14,561 bases of DNA. Origin: DYRB01 sp041307765 (GTDB lineage: Bacteria; Pseudomonadota; Gammaproteobacteria; Chromatiales; Chromatiaceae). The position numbers were made by a program, and so were the translations under genes. Below, piece by piece: positions 1 to 7,519 of this stretch (positions are counted from its first letter, which is position 1; every line of letters starts with the position of its first letter). The stretch is from assembly GCA_041307765.1 (NCBI GenBank), contig JBFZCW010000285.1, positions 1 to 14,561 on the forward strand, read 5' to 3'. The notes beneath the pieces are model-generated. The model was not told the DNA's origin and did not search any database. It was given only the letters and a program-made list of their open reading frames with translations.

Positions 1-5
1 TTCAT
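1..5 (-). CDS. petC: Probable start of cytochrome c1 gene (petC), cut by window edge
   Basis: Only the first five bases lie in the window. On the minus strand an ATG at 5-3 overlaps the TGA stop of petB (4-2) in the ATGA arrangement, and a purine-rich ribosome-binding stretch (GGAGAGGGTGA) sits just upstream at about 10-20. In bc1 operons petC normally follows petB directly. The identity is inferred from that gene order, since no protein sequence can be read here. Confidence 0.4.
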
Positions 6-1243
6 TCGGTCACCCTCTCCGGAACCGGCTTGGTCTTTTCGATCTTGCTGTAGATTGGCATCAGCAGGAAGAACGCGAAATACAGGGCGGTAAAGATCTG
101 CGCCATCAGGGTCGCAATCGGGGTGGCCGGCTGCAGGCCGAGGTAAGCCAACACCACGAAGGTGACCGCGAAGATGCCCAGAGCGATCTTGGAAAGCATG
201 CCCTTGTAACGGATTGACTTGACCGGGGAGCGGTCGAGCCAGGGCAGGAAGAACATGATCAGGATGGCCGCGAACATCACCACCACGCCCGGGAACTGCG
301 AGCCGAACATGGGCGGGACCGCGCGCAACATGGCATAGAAGGGGGTGAAGTACCACACCGGGGCGATATGCGCAGGGGTCTGCAGCGGGTTGGCCGGCTG
401 GAAGTTCGGCCCCTCCAGGAAGAGTCCGCCGAGGTCTGGGGCGAAGAAGACGATGGCGAGGAAGATGGCCATGAAGACGACGACCCCGGCGATATCCTTC
501 ACCGTGTAGTAAGGGTGGAACGGGATGCCGTCCTTGGGGATGCCGTGCTCGTCCTTGTTCTCCTTGATCTCGATCCCGTCCGGGTTGTTCGAGCCCACCT
601 TATGCAAGGCGACGATGTGGATGAACACCAAGGCCACCAGCACGAACGGGACCAGGAAGTGGAAGGCGAAGAAGCGGTTGAGGGTGACATCCGAGATGAC
701 GTAGTCGCCTCGCACCCACACCGACAGGTCCTCGCCGATTCCCGGCACCGCAGCAAACAGGTTGACGATGACCTGGGCTCCCCAGTAGGACATTTGGCCC
801 CAGGGGAGCAGATAGCCGAAGAAGGCGGTAGCCATCATGGCGAGATAAATGATGACACCGATGATCCACAGGAGCTCCCGCGGTTTGCGGTAGGATCCGT
901 ACATCAGGCCGCGGAACATGTGCAGATAGATGACGATGAAGAAGGCCGAGGCCCCCGTGGAGTGCAGGTAGCGCAGTAACCAGCCCCAGTTCACATCGCG
1001 CATGATGTACTCGACGGAGCCGAAGGCGTCCGCCGCGGAGGGCTTGTAGCTCATGGCCAGCCACAGCCCGGTCACGATCTGCATGACCAGGACCAAGATG
1101 GCCAGCGAACCGAAGAAGTACCAGAAGTTGAAGTTTTTCGGCGCGTAGTACTCGGCCAGGTGCTCGTTCCACACCTTTGTGAGCGGGAACCGCTTGTCGA
1201 TCCAGCCGAGGAACCCCTTGGTCTCGATGCTATCAGCGCTCAT
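2..1243 (-). CDS. petB: Cytochrome b subunit of the cytochrome bc1 complex (ubiquinol:cytochrome c reductase)
   Basis: This is the membrane core of respiratory/photosynthetic complex III, carrying the Qo and Qi quinone sites and two b hemes. The 413-residue protein is full length, with about eight hydrophobic helices. Four heme-ligand histidines are visible at H94, H108, H195 and H209, each pair 14 apart. FGYLLPWGQMSYWG lies at 142-155 in the helix C/cd region. The Qo motif reads PVWY (295-298) rather than the PEWY of mitochondria. The frame stays open 45 codons further upstream, but that part overlaps petA and is not protein-like. The ATG at 1243 follows an AAAGGAG ribosome-binding site and overlaps the petA stop by one base (TGATG), indicating translational coupling. 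The stop overlaps a likely petC start. Family assignment is very secure. Confidence 0.97.
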   Translation of the reverse strand: MSADSIETKGFLGWIDKRFPLTKVWNEHLAEYYAPKNFNFWYFFGSLAILVLVMQIVTGLWLAMSYKPSAADAFGSVEYIMRDVNWGWLLRYLHSTGASAFFIVIYLHMFRGLMYGSYRKPRELLWIIGVIIYLAMMATAFFGYLLPWGQMSYWGAQVIVNLFAAVPGIGEDLSVWVRGDYVISDVTLNRFFAFHFLVPFVLVALVFIHIVALHKVGSNNPDGIEIKENKDEHGIPKDGIPFHPYYTVKDIAGVVVFMAIFLAIVFFAPDLGGLFLEGPNFQPANPLQTPAHIAPVWYFTPFYAMLRAVPPMFGSQFPGVVVMFAAILIMFFLPWLDRSPVKSIRYKGMLSKIALGIFAVTFVVLAYLGLQPATPIATLMAQIFTALYFAFFLLMPIYSKIEKTKPVPERVTE

Positions 1244-1836
1244 CAGGCGGCTCCTTTGTCTGCACCCACCAGGATGGTGGTATCGGAGAGGTAGGTGTGC
1301 TGCGGGACGACCAGGTTGGTGGGGGCAGGGACACCCTTGTAGACCCGGCCAGCCAGGTCGAAGCGTGAGCCGTGGCACGGGCAGAAGAAGCCGCCCTTCC
1401 AGGCCGGCCCAAGGTCCTCGGGAGCCACGTCCGGACGGTAGGTCGGCGAGCAGCCCAGGTGGGTGCAGATACCGACGCCCACCCAGTAGTTCGGCTTGAT
1501 GGCGCGCGTCGGATTCTTAGCATATTCGGGCTGTTGCGGGACCTCGGAGGCGGGGTCCGCGAGCTCGCCATCCAGGGTCGGGAGGGCGGCGAGCATCTCG
1601 GGGGTGCGGCTGACCACCCACACCGGCTTGCCGCGCCACTTGACGACGAGCATGCCGCCCGGCTCCAGTTTGCCGATGTCCGCCTCCACCGGGGCGCCGG
1701 CCGCACGGGCCTTGGCACTCGGGTTCATGGAGGCGATGAACGGGACCAGTGCGAAGCCGACGCCGACGGCGCCAACGACGCTCGTCGCGGCGATCAGCAC
1801 GCGCCGCCTGCTTCTGTCTACAGCCTGTGCGCTCAT
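1243..1836 (-). CDS. petA: Rieske iron-sulfur protein of the cytochrome bc1 complex
   Basis: This subunit moves electrons from ubiquinol at the Qo site to cytochrome c1 through a [2Fe-2S] cluster. The chosen protein is 197 residues. A twin-arginine type signal anchor begins the protein (SRRRVLI near residues 9-15, then a hydrophobic stretch to about 35), as expected for Tat-exported Rieske proteins that keep the anchor. The two cluster-binding motifs are present: CTHLGC (C124, H126, C129) and CPCHGS (C152, C154, H155), followed by the GxVxxGxPAPxNL-type stretch (163-175). The ATG at 1836 is preferred over an in-frame ATG at 1878, because the extra 14 residues precede the Tat motif unusually far. 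Neither start has a good ribosome-binding site. It is the first gene of petABC. Confidence 0.95.
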   Translation of the reverse strand: MSAQAVDRSRRRVLIAATSVVGAVGVGFALVPFIASMNPSAKARAAGAPVEADIGKLEPGGMLVVKWRGKPVWVVSRTPEMLAALPTLDGELADPASEVPQQPEYAKNPTRAIKPNYWVGVGICTHLGCSPTYRPDVAPEDLGPAWKGGFFCPCHGSRFDLAGRVYKGVPAPTNLVVPQHTYLSDTTILVGADKGAA

Positions 1837-1944
1837 ATGGTTGGAGGACCCCGCTAGCGATGGCCATGGTCCCGACATGAGGCCACAGCATTTCTGGATG
1901 GAAGGATTTAAGAATATGCGGATTCGCTACAATGCCGGCCAGCA

Positions 1945-1974
1945 ATTCTCCCCGATCCGGCGCTAAAAGGTCAA
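1945..1974 (-). promoter_or_regulatory. Candidate sigma-70 promoter for petABC
   Basis: Read on the minus strand, TTGACC (1974-1969) matches the -35 consensus at five of six positions. It is followed after 18 bases by GAGAAT (1950-1945), four of six for the -10 box. This would start transcription near 1938, about 100 bases before the petA ATG. The -10 is weak, so the call is tentative. No clear rho-independent terminator separates the NIF3 gene from petA, so readthrough is also possible. Confidence 0.25.
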
Positions 1975-2030
1975 GGAGAGTGGGGAGATAGGCCGGCCCC
2001 AGTGTCTCAGCGCAACGATCCTAGCCGAGC

Positions 2031-2783
2031 TCAGGCAGGGTTTTCGATATCGAAGAAGCGATGTTCCAAGGCGAAGCGCTCCGCCAGGTGCCTGCCCAGG
2101 CTGCGTACCCCGTAGCGTTCGCTCGCATGGTGGCCCAAGGCGAAGTAGTCCAGCCCCAGCTCGCGTGCCTGGTGGGTGGTCTGCTCCGAGATCTCGCCAC
2201 TGAGGTAGGCGTCCACCCCCAGGCTGGCTGCCTGCTCGATGTAGGCTTGCCCCGCGCCCGTACACCAGGCCACGTGCTCGATCGCGCCCAGCCGGCCCTG
2301 GATGTGCATCGGGGAGCGCCCCAGGGCGGCAGCAAGGTGTGCCGCGAGATCTGGCGCCGCCATCGGGTGCGGCAGCCATCCCTGCCACAGGATGCCGCCG
2401 CAACGATCCGTTGCCCGGGGCGCGCGCAGCTCCAGCACCTCCGCCAGCTGGCGGTTGTTGCCCAACTCCGGGTGGGCGTCGAGGGGAATGTGGTAGGCGA
2501 GCAGCGCCACGTCAGCGCGCGTCAGGGTGCGCACGCGCCGCCCCTTCATGCCGTTCAGGCGCGGGTCCTCCCCGCGCCAGAACCAGCCGTGGTGGACCAG
2601 GATGGCATCTGCTCCCCAGGCCAGGGCCTCTTGCAACAAGGCCGCGCTGGCGGTCACCCCGCTGGCGAGACGCCGCACCGGGCGCTCCCCCTCGACCTGA
2701 ATCCCGTTAGGGCAATAATCCTCAAAAGACGCAGCGCTGAGCAGCGCGTCGCAGTACTCAGCCAGGGTGGTCAGTTCGGTCAC
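2031..2783 (-). CDS. NIF3/YbgI-family dinuclear-metal protein
   Basis: The 250-residue product belongs to the NIF3 (YbgI, 'GTP cyclohydrolase I type 2-like') family, whose members bind two metal ions in a ring-shaped oligomer and whose physiological role is still unclear. Expected metal ligands are visible: HHG at H64-H65, HIPLDAH with D102, and GHHASE with H218 and E222. The SGEISEQ stretch (195-201) is also typical. Length matches E. coli YbgI (about 247). The frame is open far upstream, but the GTG at 2783 gives the family's usual N-terminus and has a strong GGGAGGGAAGG ribosome-binding site a few bases before it. It is divergent from the DegS-like protease gene and lies upstream of petABC on the same strand. 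The function should be treated as unknown. Confidence 0.93.
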   Translation of the reverse strand: MTELTTLAEYCDALLSAASFEDYCPNGIQVEGERPVRRLASGVTASAALLQEALAWGADAILVHHGWFWRGEDPRLNGMKGRRVRTLTRADVALLAYHIPLDAHPELGNNRQLAEVLELRAPRATDRCGGILWQGWLPHPMAAPDLAAHLAAALGRSPMHIQGRLGAIEHVAWCTGAGQAYIEQAASLGVDAYLSGEISEQTTHQARELGLDYFALGHHASERYGVRSLGRHLAERFALEHRFFDIENPA

Positions 2784-2809
2784 GCGCCTTCCCTCCCGGT
2801 CATCCGGTC

Positions 2810-2836
2810 GGGTCACGCCTCCAGGGGCTGTGACCC
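2810..2836. promoter_or_regulatory. Inverted repeat in the NIF3/degS divergent region, candidate operator
   Basis: GGGTCAC (2810-2816) and GTGACCC (2830-2836) are perfect 7-base inverted copies separated by 13 bases, placing the half-site centres 20 bases apart, about two helical turns. A further direct copy of the left arm, GGTCACGC, occurs at 2778-2785 and again at 2811-2818, 33 bases apart. The site lies between two divergent genes, where dimeric repressors or activators often bind. The regulator is not identifiable from the sequence. Confidence 0.35.
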
Positions 2837-2874
2837 ATACCTCGTCGATCGCGGCGCATGATAACTTAACGACC

Positions 2875-4023
2875 ATGAGCATGAGTCGCCCGCTTGCCTG
2901 GATTCTCGCCGCCTTCGTCGCAGGCATGGCCAGCGTGCTCGCAGGTCTTTGGCTTGCGCCGCGCCTGTTGCCCGGCGCTTCCCCGAGCGTCGCAGCCTTG
3001 GTCGCTCGCGACACCGCAGCCTCCGCAGGCACATCCTTCTCGGATGCTGTGTCCCGGGCCGCTCCGGCCGTAGTGAATGTCTTCAGCTCTGTGACGACCA
3101 CCGAGCGTCACACCCAGGCCTTCCGGGACCCCCGGATGCAGCCTCACTATGGCCAGCTCGCTCCGGAAGCGGAGTACAAGCACCGCGGTACCAGCCTGGG
3201 CTCCGGAGTCATCCTCTCCGCCGACGGGCTCATGCTCACCAACCGTCACGTCGTCAAGGATGCCTACCGCGTTCAGGTGGAGCTGGCCGACGGGCGGCGC
3301 CTGGCCGTCCGGGTAGTGGGCTTCGACCCGGAAACGGACTTGGCCGTCCTCAAGGCCAATGCCAAGGAGCTTCCCACCATCCCGGTCGGCCGGCCGCGGG
3401 ACCTGCGGGTGGGTGACGTAGTGCTGGCCATCGGCAATCCCTTCGGCGTCGGCCAGACCGTCACCCTGGGGATCGTCAGCGCCACCGGGCGCAGCAACTT
3501 AGGCATCACCGGCATCGAGAACTTCATCCAAACGGACGCGGCCATTAACCCCGGCAACTCCGGAGGGGCCCTCATCGACAGTCGCGGGGCCCTGATCGGG
3601 ATCAATACGGCCATCTACTCCGAGAGCGGAGTCTCGGAAGGCGTAGGCTTTGCGATTCCCGCAGACCTCGCGCAGGGAGTGGCCCGAAGCGTCGCCGCCT
3701 CCGGGAAGGTGAGCCGCGGTTGGCTGGGTCTGGCCGGGCGCAGCGTCACGGCGGCCCTGGCCGCTGACTTCGGTCTGCGCACGGAAACCGGGGTCCTCGT
3801 CTCATCCACCGTCGAGGGCGGTCCCGCCGAGCAGGCGGGACTACGCCCGGGAGACGTCATTACCCAGATCGGCGGTCACCCCGTTGCCGGGACTCAGGAC
3901 CTGTTCGACCTGGTCGCCGCAACCGGACCCGACGCCGCGGTGCGCCTCGAGGTCTGGCGGGGCAATGATCGCATCGAGGCACGGCCGACCACCGGGGCTC
4001 GGCCGTTGGCCGCCAAGGAGTAG
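2875..4023 (+). CDS. degS: DegS/AlgW-type membrane-anchored periplasmic serine protease (HtrA family, one PDZ)
   Basis: This is an S1C (HtrA) protease. In E. coli DegS and Pseudomonas AlgW the family senses misfolded outer-membrane proteins through its PDZ domain and cuts the anti-sigma factor RseA/MucA, releasing the envelope-stress sigma factor. The 382-residue product has an N-terminal transmembrane anchor (about 6-29), a trypsin-like domain with H125 (TNRHVV), D155 (DPETDLAVL) and S229 (NPGNSGGAL), and one PDZ domain (about 282-372). One PDZ plus an uncleaved anchor points to DegS/AlgW rather than two-PDZ DegP/DegQ. An ATG two codons downstream (2881) is an equally possible start; no clear ribosome-binding site decides. 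The RseA substrate is not encoded here, so the exact pathway is inferred from architecture. Confidence 0.93.
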   Translation: MSMSRPLAWILAAFVAGMASVLAGLWLAPRLLPGASPSVAALVARDTAASAGTSFSDAVSRAAPAVVNVFSSVTTTERHTQAFRDPRMQPHYGQLAPEAEYKHRGTSLGSGVILSADGLMLTNRHVVKDAYRVQVELADGRRLAVRVVGFDPETDLAVLKANAKELPTIPVGRPRDLRVGDVVLAIGNPFGVGQTVTLGIVSATGRSNLGITGIENFIQTDAAINPGNSGGALIDSRGALIGINTAIYSESGVSEGVGFAIPADLAQGVARSVAASGKVSRGWLGLAGRSVTAALAADFGLRTETGVLVSSTVEGGPAEQAGLRPGDVITQIGGHPVAGTQDLFDLVAATGPDAAVRLEVWRGNDRIEARPTTGARPLAAKE

Positions 4024-4062
4024 TGTCGAGCCCGTTCCCCCCCGGGACCCGCTGCCAGCCGG

Positions 4063-4068
4063 TATCAT
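4063..4068 (+). promoter_or_regulatory. Candidate -10 box for efpL
   Basis: TATCAT in the 75-base gap between degS and the EF-P-like gene matches the sigma-70 -10 consensus at five of six positions and lies 30 bases before the ATG. No convincing -35 box was found 16-18 bases upstream. Co-transcription from degS is an alternative. Confidence 0.3.
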
Positions 4069-4098
4069 GCGGGTCTACATTCACCAGACCCCCTCGCG

Positions 4099-4671
4099 AT
4101 GGACCCCATGAAAGCCAGTGACATCAAGAAGGGCATCGTGATCGAGGTCGACGGCGCCAGCGTGTTCATCAACGAGGTTCAGGTGCAGACCGCCTCGTCC
4201 CGAAGCGGCAACACCCTGTACAAGGTGCGGGGCCGCAACGTGGTCACGCGACAGAAGTTTCAGGGGAGCTTCAAGGGCGACGAGGTGGTGCAGACCGTGG
4301 AATTCGAACGCCGCCCGGTGCAATTCCTTTACCAGGACAACGACGGTTGTACCTTCATGGACCGCGACACGTTCGAGCAGCACAGCTTCGACCTGGACGC
4401 CCTGGAGGCCGAGCGCCCCTACCTCACCGATGGGCTGGAGGGGATCTATGCCCTGGTTGTGGACGGTGCCGCCCTGGGCATCGAGCTGCCGGCCACCGTG
4501 GTCCTGGAGGTCCTGGACTGTTCCCCAGCCATGAAGGGGGCCTCCGCATCGGCCCGCAACAAGCCCGCCACCACCAACACCGGCCTGGTCGTGCAAGTCC
4601 CTGAATACCTGGCCCCCGGCGACCGCATCAAAGTCAACACCGTCACAGGCGAGTTTATGTCCCGGGTGTGA
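4099..4671 (+). CDS. yeiP: Elongation factor P-like protein (YeiP/EfpL)
   Basis: This EF-P paralogue is expected to bind ribosomes stalled on proline-rich stretches and help peptide-bond formation. The 190-residue product equals E. coli YeiP in length and has the three-domain EF-P layout: KOW-like domain I (about 1-68), then two OB folds. YeiP hallmarks include ASARNKPATTNTGLVVQVPEY-like sequence (about 150-171) and the KFQGSFKGDE region (55-64). The tip loop of domain I reads TASSRSGNT (31-39), so the residue matching the modified lysine of canonical EF-P is an arginine (R35). As in E. coli YeiP, this suggests no EpmA-type lysylation. An alternative ATG lies three codons downstream (4108). 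No strong ribosome-binding site is visible. It is convergent with der. Confidence 0.93.
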   Translation: MDPMKASDIKKGIVIEVDGASVFINEVQVQTASSRSGNTLYKVRGRNVVTRQKFQGSFKGDEVVQTVEFERRPVQFLYQDNDGCTFMDRDTFEQHSFDLDALEAERPYLTDGLEGIYALVVDGAALGIELPATVVLEVLDCSPAMKGASASARNKPATTNTGLVVQVPEYLAPGDRIKVNTVTGEFMSRV

Positions 4672-4703
4672 CCCCTGTCCCCGTCACCACCGCGAGGGTC
4701 AGA

Positions 4704-4785
4704 CCTGGGCCTTCGGCGACGGGATAGACTCCAGCCCAGGCCGCGAGGAATGTTGCCCGCGGCGTAGTGCAGGGCCAGCTGGCCC
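4704..4785. repeat. Cluster of inverted repeats between convergent efpL and der
   Basis: Three inverted repeats lie in the 133-base gap between the stop codons: CCTGGGC/GCCCAGG (4704-4710 and 4734-4740), GCCGCG/CGCGGC (4740-4745 and 4758-4763), and the perfect 14-base palindrome GGGCCAGCTGGCCC (4772-4785). A two-way terminator would be expected here. However, no T-run follows on either strand, so this is not a standard intrinsic terminator and the role is a guess. Confidence 0.35.
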
Positions 4786-4804
4786 CGTCGCCAAAGAGGG
4801 GCGG

Positions 4805-6202
4805 TCAGCTCCTGCCCTTGGCGAACCGGCGCAGGCGCTCCCGGCTACGCTCCTGGCGGGGGGTGAGGGTGTTACGGCGACCCTCGAAGGGATTGGTCCC
4901 GGAACGCAGTTCTAGGCGCAATGGGGTCCCGTACAGGCGCAGCTCGTCTCGGAACCGGCCAATCAGGTAACGACGGTAGGATTCCGGCAGGGCCTCGGTC
5001 TGGTTTCCGTGGATGACAATGATGGGAGGGTTGCGCCCGCCCTGGTGGGCATAGCGCAGCTTGATGCGCCGCCCGTGCACCGTGGGGGGGCTATGCTCGC
5101 GTACGGCCGCCTCTAGGATACGCGTGATCTGGGGTGTGGAGAGGGCGCGGGTGGCGTTGGCAAAGGCCTTGTCCACCTCGTCCAGCAGGACCCCGACCCC
5201 GCTGCCGTGCAAAGCGGAGATGAAGCGGGTTGTGGCAAAATCCAGGAAGGCCAGGCGCCGCTGCAAGGCGGTCTTGATCGCGTCGCGCTGGTGACCGTCG
5301 AGCCCGTCCCACTTGTTGACTGCGACCACCAAGGCCCGCCCGCTCTCGATGATATGGGCTGCCAGGTTGGCGTCGTGCTCGCCGATGCCCTGCTGGGCGT
5401 CCAAGACCAATACCACTACATTGCACGCCTCAATGGCCTGGAGGGTCTTGATAACGCTGAACTTCTCGATGGCGTCCTCGATTCGGGCACGGCGTCGCAT
5501 GCCCGCGGTGTCGATCAGGGTGTAGTCGCGGCCGGCACGCTGGAACGGAACGTAGATACTATCCCGGGTGGTAGCGGGGGCATCGAAGACTAGCACGCGC
5601 TCCTCCCCCACCAGCCGATTGACCAAGGTGGACTTGCCCGCGTTTGGGCGCCCGACCACCGCGATCTTGACCCCTTGGCCCTCCGCCGCCCCGTCCCCGG
5701 GCGCCCCGGCGACGGGAGGAGCAGCCAGGACCCGTGCCATGAGCCCCTCGACCCCCCGGCCGTGGACAGCAGCGATGGCGACGGGCTCCCCAAGCCCCAG
5801 GGAGTGGAAGTCAGCCGCAGCGATGACTGGATCCCGGTGGTCCGTTTTGTTGACCACCAGCGTCAGCGGCTTGCCCGTACGGCGCAGGCGCTCCGCCACC
5901 TCCTGATCGTCCGGGGTAACGCCGCTTTGCGCGTCTACCAAAAATAGGATGTGGTCTGCCTCCTCGATGGCGCGGCGGACCTGCCCCTGCATCAGTGCCT
6001 CGACGCCTTCGGCCTCGGGGCTGATGCCGCCGGTATCCACTACGATATAGCCGGCGGGGCCGACCCTCCCCAGGCCGTACTGGCGATCCCTGGTCAGACC
6101 CGGAAAATCCGCGACCAGGGCATCACGGGTGCGGGTGAGGCGATTGAACAGGGTCGACTTGCCGACGTTGGGGCGGCCGACTAGGGTGACGACGGGCAGC
6201 AC
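4805..6202 (-). CDS. der: Ribosome biogenesis GTPase Der (EngA)
   Basis: Der is an essential tandem GTPase that helps assemble the 50S ribosomal subunit. The 465-residue product shows both G domains. Domain one has GRPNVGKS (9-16), DTGG (56-59) and NKTD (118-121). Domain two has GRPNAGKS (184-191), DTAG (231-234) and NKWD (296-299). A KH-like RNA-binding domain follows (about 350-440), then a basic tail. Translation starts at a GTG (6202), giving the family's usual N-terminus (MLPVVTLVGRPNVGKST). This codon is only 6 bases after the bamB stop and no strong ribosome-binding site is seen, so coupling to bamB is likely. It is the last gene of the eight-gene ndk-der cluster, as der follows bamB in E. 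coli. Confidence 0.97.
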   Translation of the reverse strand: MLPVVTLVGRPNVGKSTLFNRLTRTRDALVADFPGLTRDRQYGLGRVGPAGYIVVDTGGISPEAEGVEALMQGQVRRAIEEADHILFLVDAQSGVTPDDQEVAERLRRTGKPLTLVVNKTDHRDPVIAAADFHSLGLGEPVAIAAVHGRGVEGLMARVLAAPPVAGAPGDGAAEGQGVKIAVVGRPNAGKSTLVNRLVGEERVLVFDAPATTRDSIYVPFQRAGRDYTLIDTAGMRRRARIEDAIEKFSVIKTLQAIEACNVVVLVLDAQQGIGEHDANLAAHIIESGRALVVAVNKWDGLDGHQRDAIKTALQRRLAFLDFATTRFISALHGSGVGVLLDEVDKAFANATRALSTPQITRILEAAVREHSPPTVHGRRIKLRYAHQGGRNPPIIVIHGNQTEALPESYRRYLIGRFRDELRLYGTPLRLELRSGTNPFEGRRNTLTPRQERSRERLRRFAKGRS

Positions 6203-6208
6203 GGCGGC

Positions 6209-7519
6209 TCAGAGGGCCGCGCCGCCGGTGGGCGAACCGGGCTTTGGCAGGTCAGGGGACGTGACCACCCCTGCCCCCCCACTGGGTCCAGCACTGGCGG
6301 CCCCAGCCGCGGTGCGGTCTTCTGCGGTCAACCCCCCGGGACTGAGCGCCGCGAGGGTTCCGTCGTCGGCATAGACGTAGAGCCGCCCATCGGCGACCAG
6401 TGGGCGGGCGGTAATGGCCCCGCCGGCGACTTTTACGCGCCCGGCCAAGGTGCCGTCCTTGCGGGCGATCCAGTGCAGCCAACCCTCCAGGTCACCCACG
6501 ACGACGTAATCCCCAAGCAGGGCGGGCGCGGTCAGCAGGCGGTGGCGGAGCTGCTCCTGTTTCCAGCGCCCGGCGCCATCCTCCGGGGCCGCGGCCCAGA
6601 TATTGTCGTCGGAGTCCGTGATGTAGAGGTCGCGTGCGTCCGCCGCCAAGCCGGCATGAGACGACAGGGTACGCCGCCACAGGATGTCGCCGGTGGCCAG
6701 GTCCACCGCCGCCAGGTCACCGTTGTAGGTGCCGACATAGGCAATCGAACCGACAACGACGGGGTCTGCGTCGATGTCGGCGATGCGATCGAGTTCCGTA
6801 CGCCCGCTTGGCAGGGTCACGGTAACCTCCCAGATGGGTACGCCACCGGCGAGGTCGAGCTTGACCAGCTTGCCCCCGGATAGCCCGACCAAGGCAGCAG
6901 AGTCTGCCAGCACGGGCGTGCTGCTGCCGCGCAGCGTCAGGACCGGGGCTGGGTAGACGTAGCGCCACCGCTGCTTGCCGGTGGTGGACTCCAGGCCATA
7001 AACGCTGTCGTCCAGGGTGTGGACCACGACCAGGTCGCCGCCGATCAGCGGCACGGAGAGGACCTCGCTGTCCACACCGGCGCTCCAGACCTGACTGCCG
7101 TCGCTGGCGGACAAGGCCACGACCTGGCCTTGGCTGGTACCGAGCAGGAGCTGACGTCCGTCGGTGCCGGGTCCTCCACTGAAGGGGAGTTTCGTCTGGC
7201 GTTGCCACTGGACCCGCCCATCCGCGGCGGAGACGGCGGCGACGCCCCCATCGGTGTCGGCGACGAACAGTCGTCCTCCACTCAAAGCCGGGACCAGGGC
7301 CAACTGCCGTTTGCGCGTACCTGTGCCAACCTTCGTGCTCCATAGCGTGCGGACCCCGACCTGGGGTGCGAAGGGGACCAGCTGGGCGGGCGGCGATGGG
7401 TCCTTCTCCCCGCCGAGCCAGGGGATATAACTGCATCCGCCGAGCGCCGCGGCCCCAAGCAGGGCGGCCAACAAGACGCGGGCGACGCGGCCCAGGGTGT
7501 GCGGGGCTAAGGATCTCAT
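6209..7519 (-). CDS. bamB: Outer-membrane assembly lipoprotein BamB
   Basis: BamB is the eight-bladed propeller lipoprotein of the BAM complex, which folds beta-barrels into the outer membrane. The 436-residue product begins with a lipoprotein signal peptide whose lipobox is LGGC (C29); the +2 residue is Ser, consistent with outer-membrane sorting. Eight PQQ-like blade repeats are readable, for example LFVADTDGGVAAVSAADG, LLLGTSQGQVVALSASDG and AYVGTYNGDLAAVDLATG. It is longer than E. coli BamB (392), partly through a 41-residue Ala/Gly/Pro-rich tail (396-436). The ATG at 7519 is chosen because it yields a normal signal peptide. An in-frame GTG at 7573 would add 18 residues that do not look like a signal. 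It lies 54 bases after yfgM and 6 before der. Confidence 0.95.
   Translation of the reverse strand: MRSLAPHTLGRVARVLLAALLGAAALGGCSYIPWLGGEKDPSPPAQLVPFAPQVGVRTLWSTKVGTGTRKRQLALVPALSGGRLFVADTDGGVAAVSAADGRVQWQRQTKLPFSGGPGTDGRQLLLGTSQGQVVALSASDGSQVWSAGVDSEVLSVPLIGGDLVVVHTLDDSVYGLESTTGKQRWRYVYPAPVLTLRGSSTPVLADSAALVGLSGGKLVKLDLAGGVPIWEVTVTLPSGRTELDRIADIDADPVVVGSIAYVGTYNGDLAAVDLATGDILWRRTLSSHAGLAADARDLYITDSDDNIWAAAPEDGAGRWKQEQLRHRLLTAPALLGDYVVVGDLEGWLHWIARKDGTLAGRVKVAGGAITARPLVADGRLYVYADDGTLAALSPGGLTAEDRTAAGAASAGPSGGAGVVTSPDLPKPGSPTGGAAL

Noticed and set aside
1244..1378. 45-codon N-terminal extension of the cytochrome b frame
   Set aside because: It overlaps the petA coding region in another frame and is Pro/Gly/Arg-rich with no family similarity; the ATG at 1243 has a strong ribosome-binding site.
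1928..1933. TACAAT, a good -10 box on the plus strand in the petA/NIF3 gap
   Set aside because: No -35 box at 16-18 bases upstream and no plus-strand gene downstream before the convergent NIF3 gene; a small RNA cannot be excluded but has no support.
2061..2861. Plus-strand open frame (266 codons) antisense to the NIF3 gene
   Set aside because: The opposite strand encodes a NIF3/YbgI protein with all metal ligands; the antisense product has no domain signature and no ribosome-binding site.
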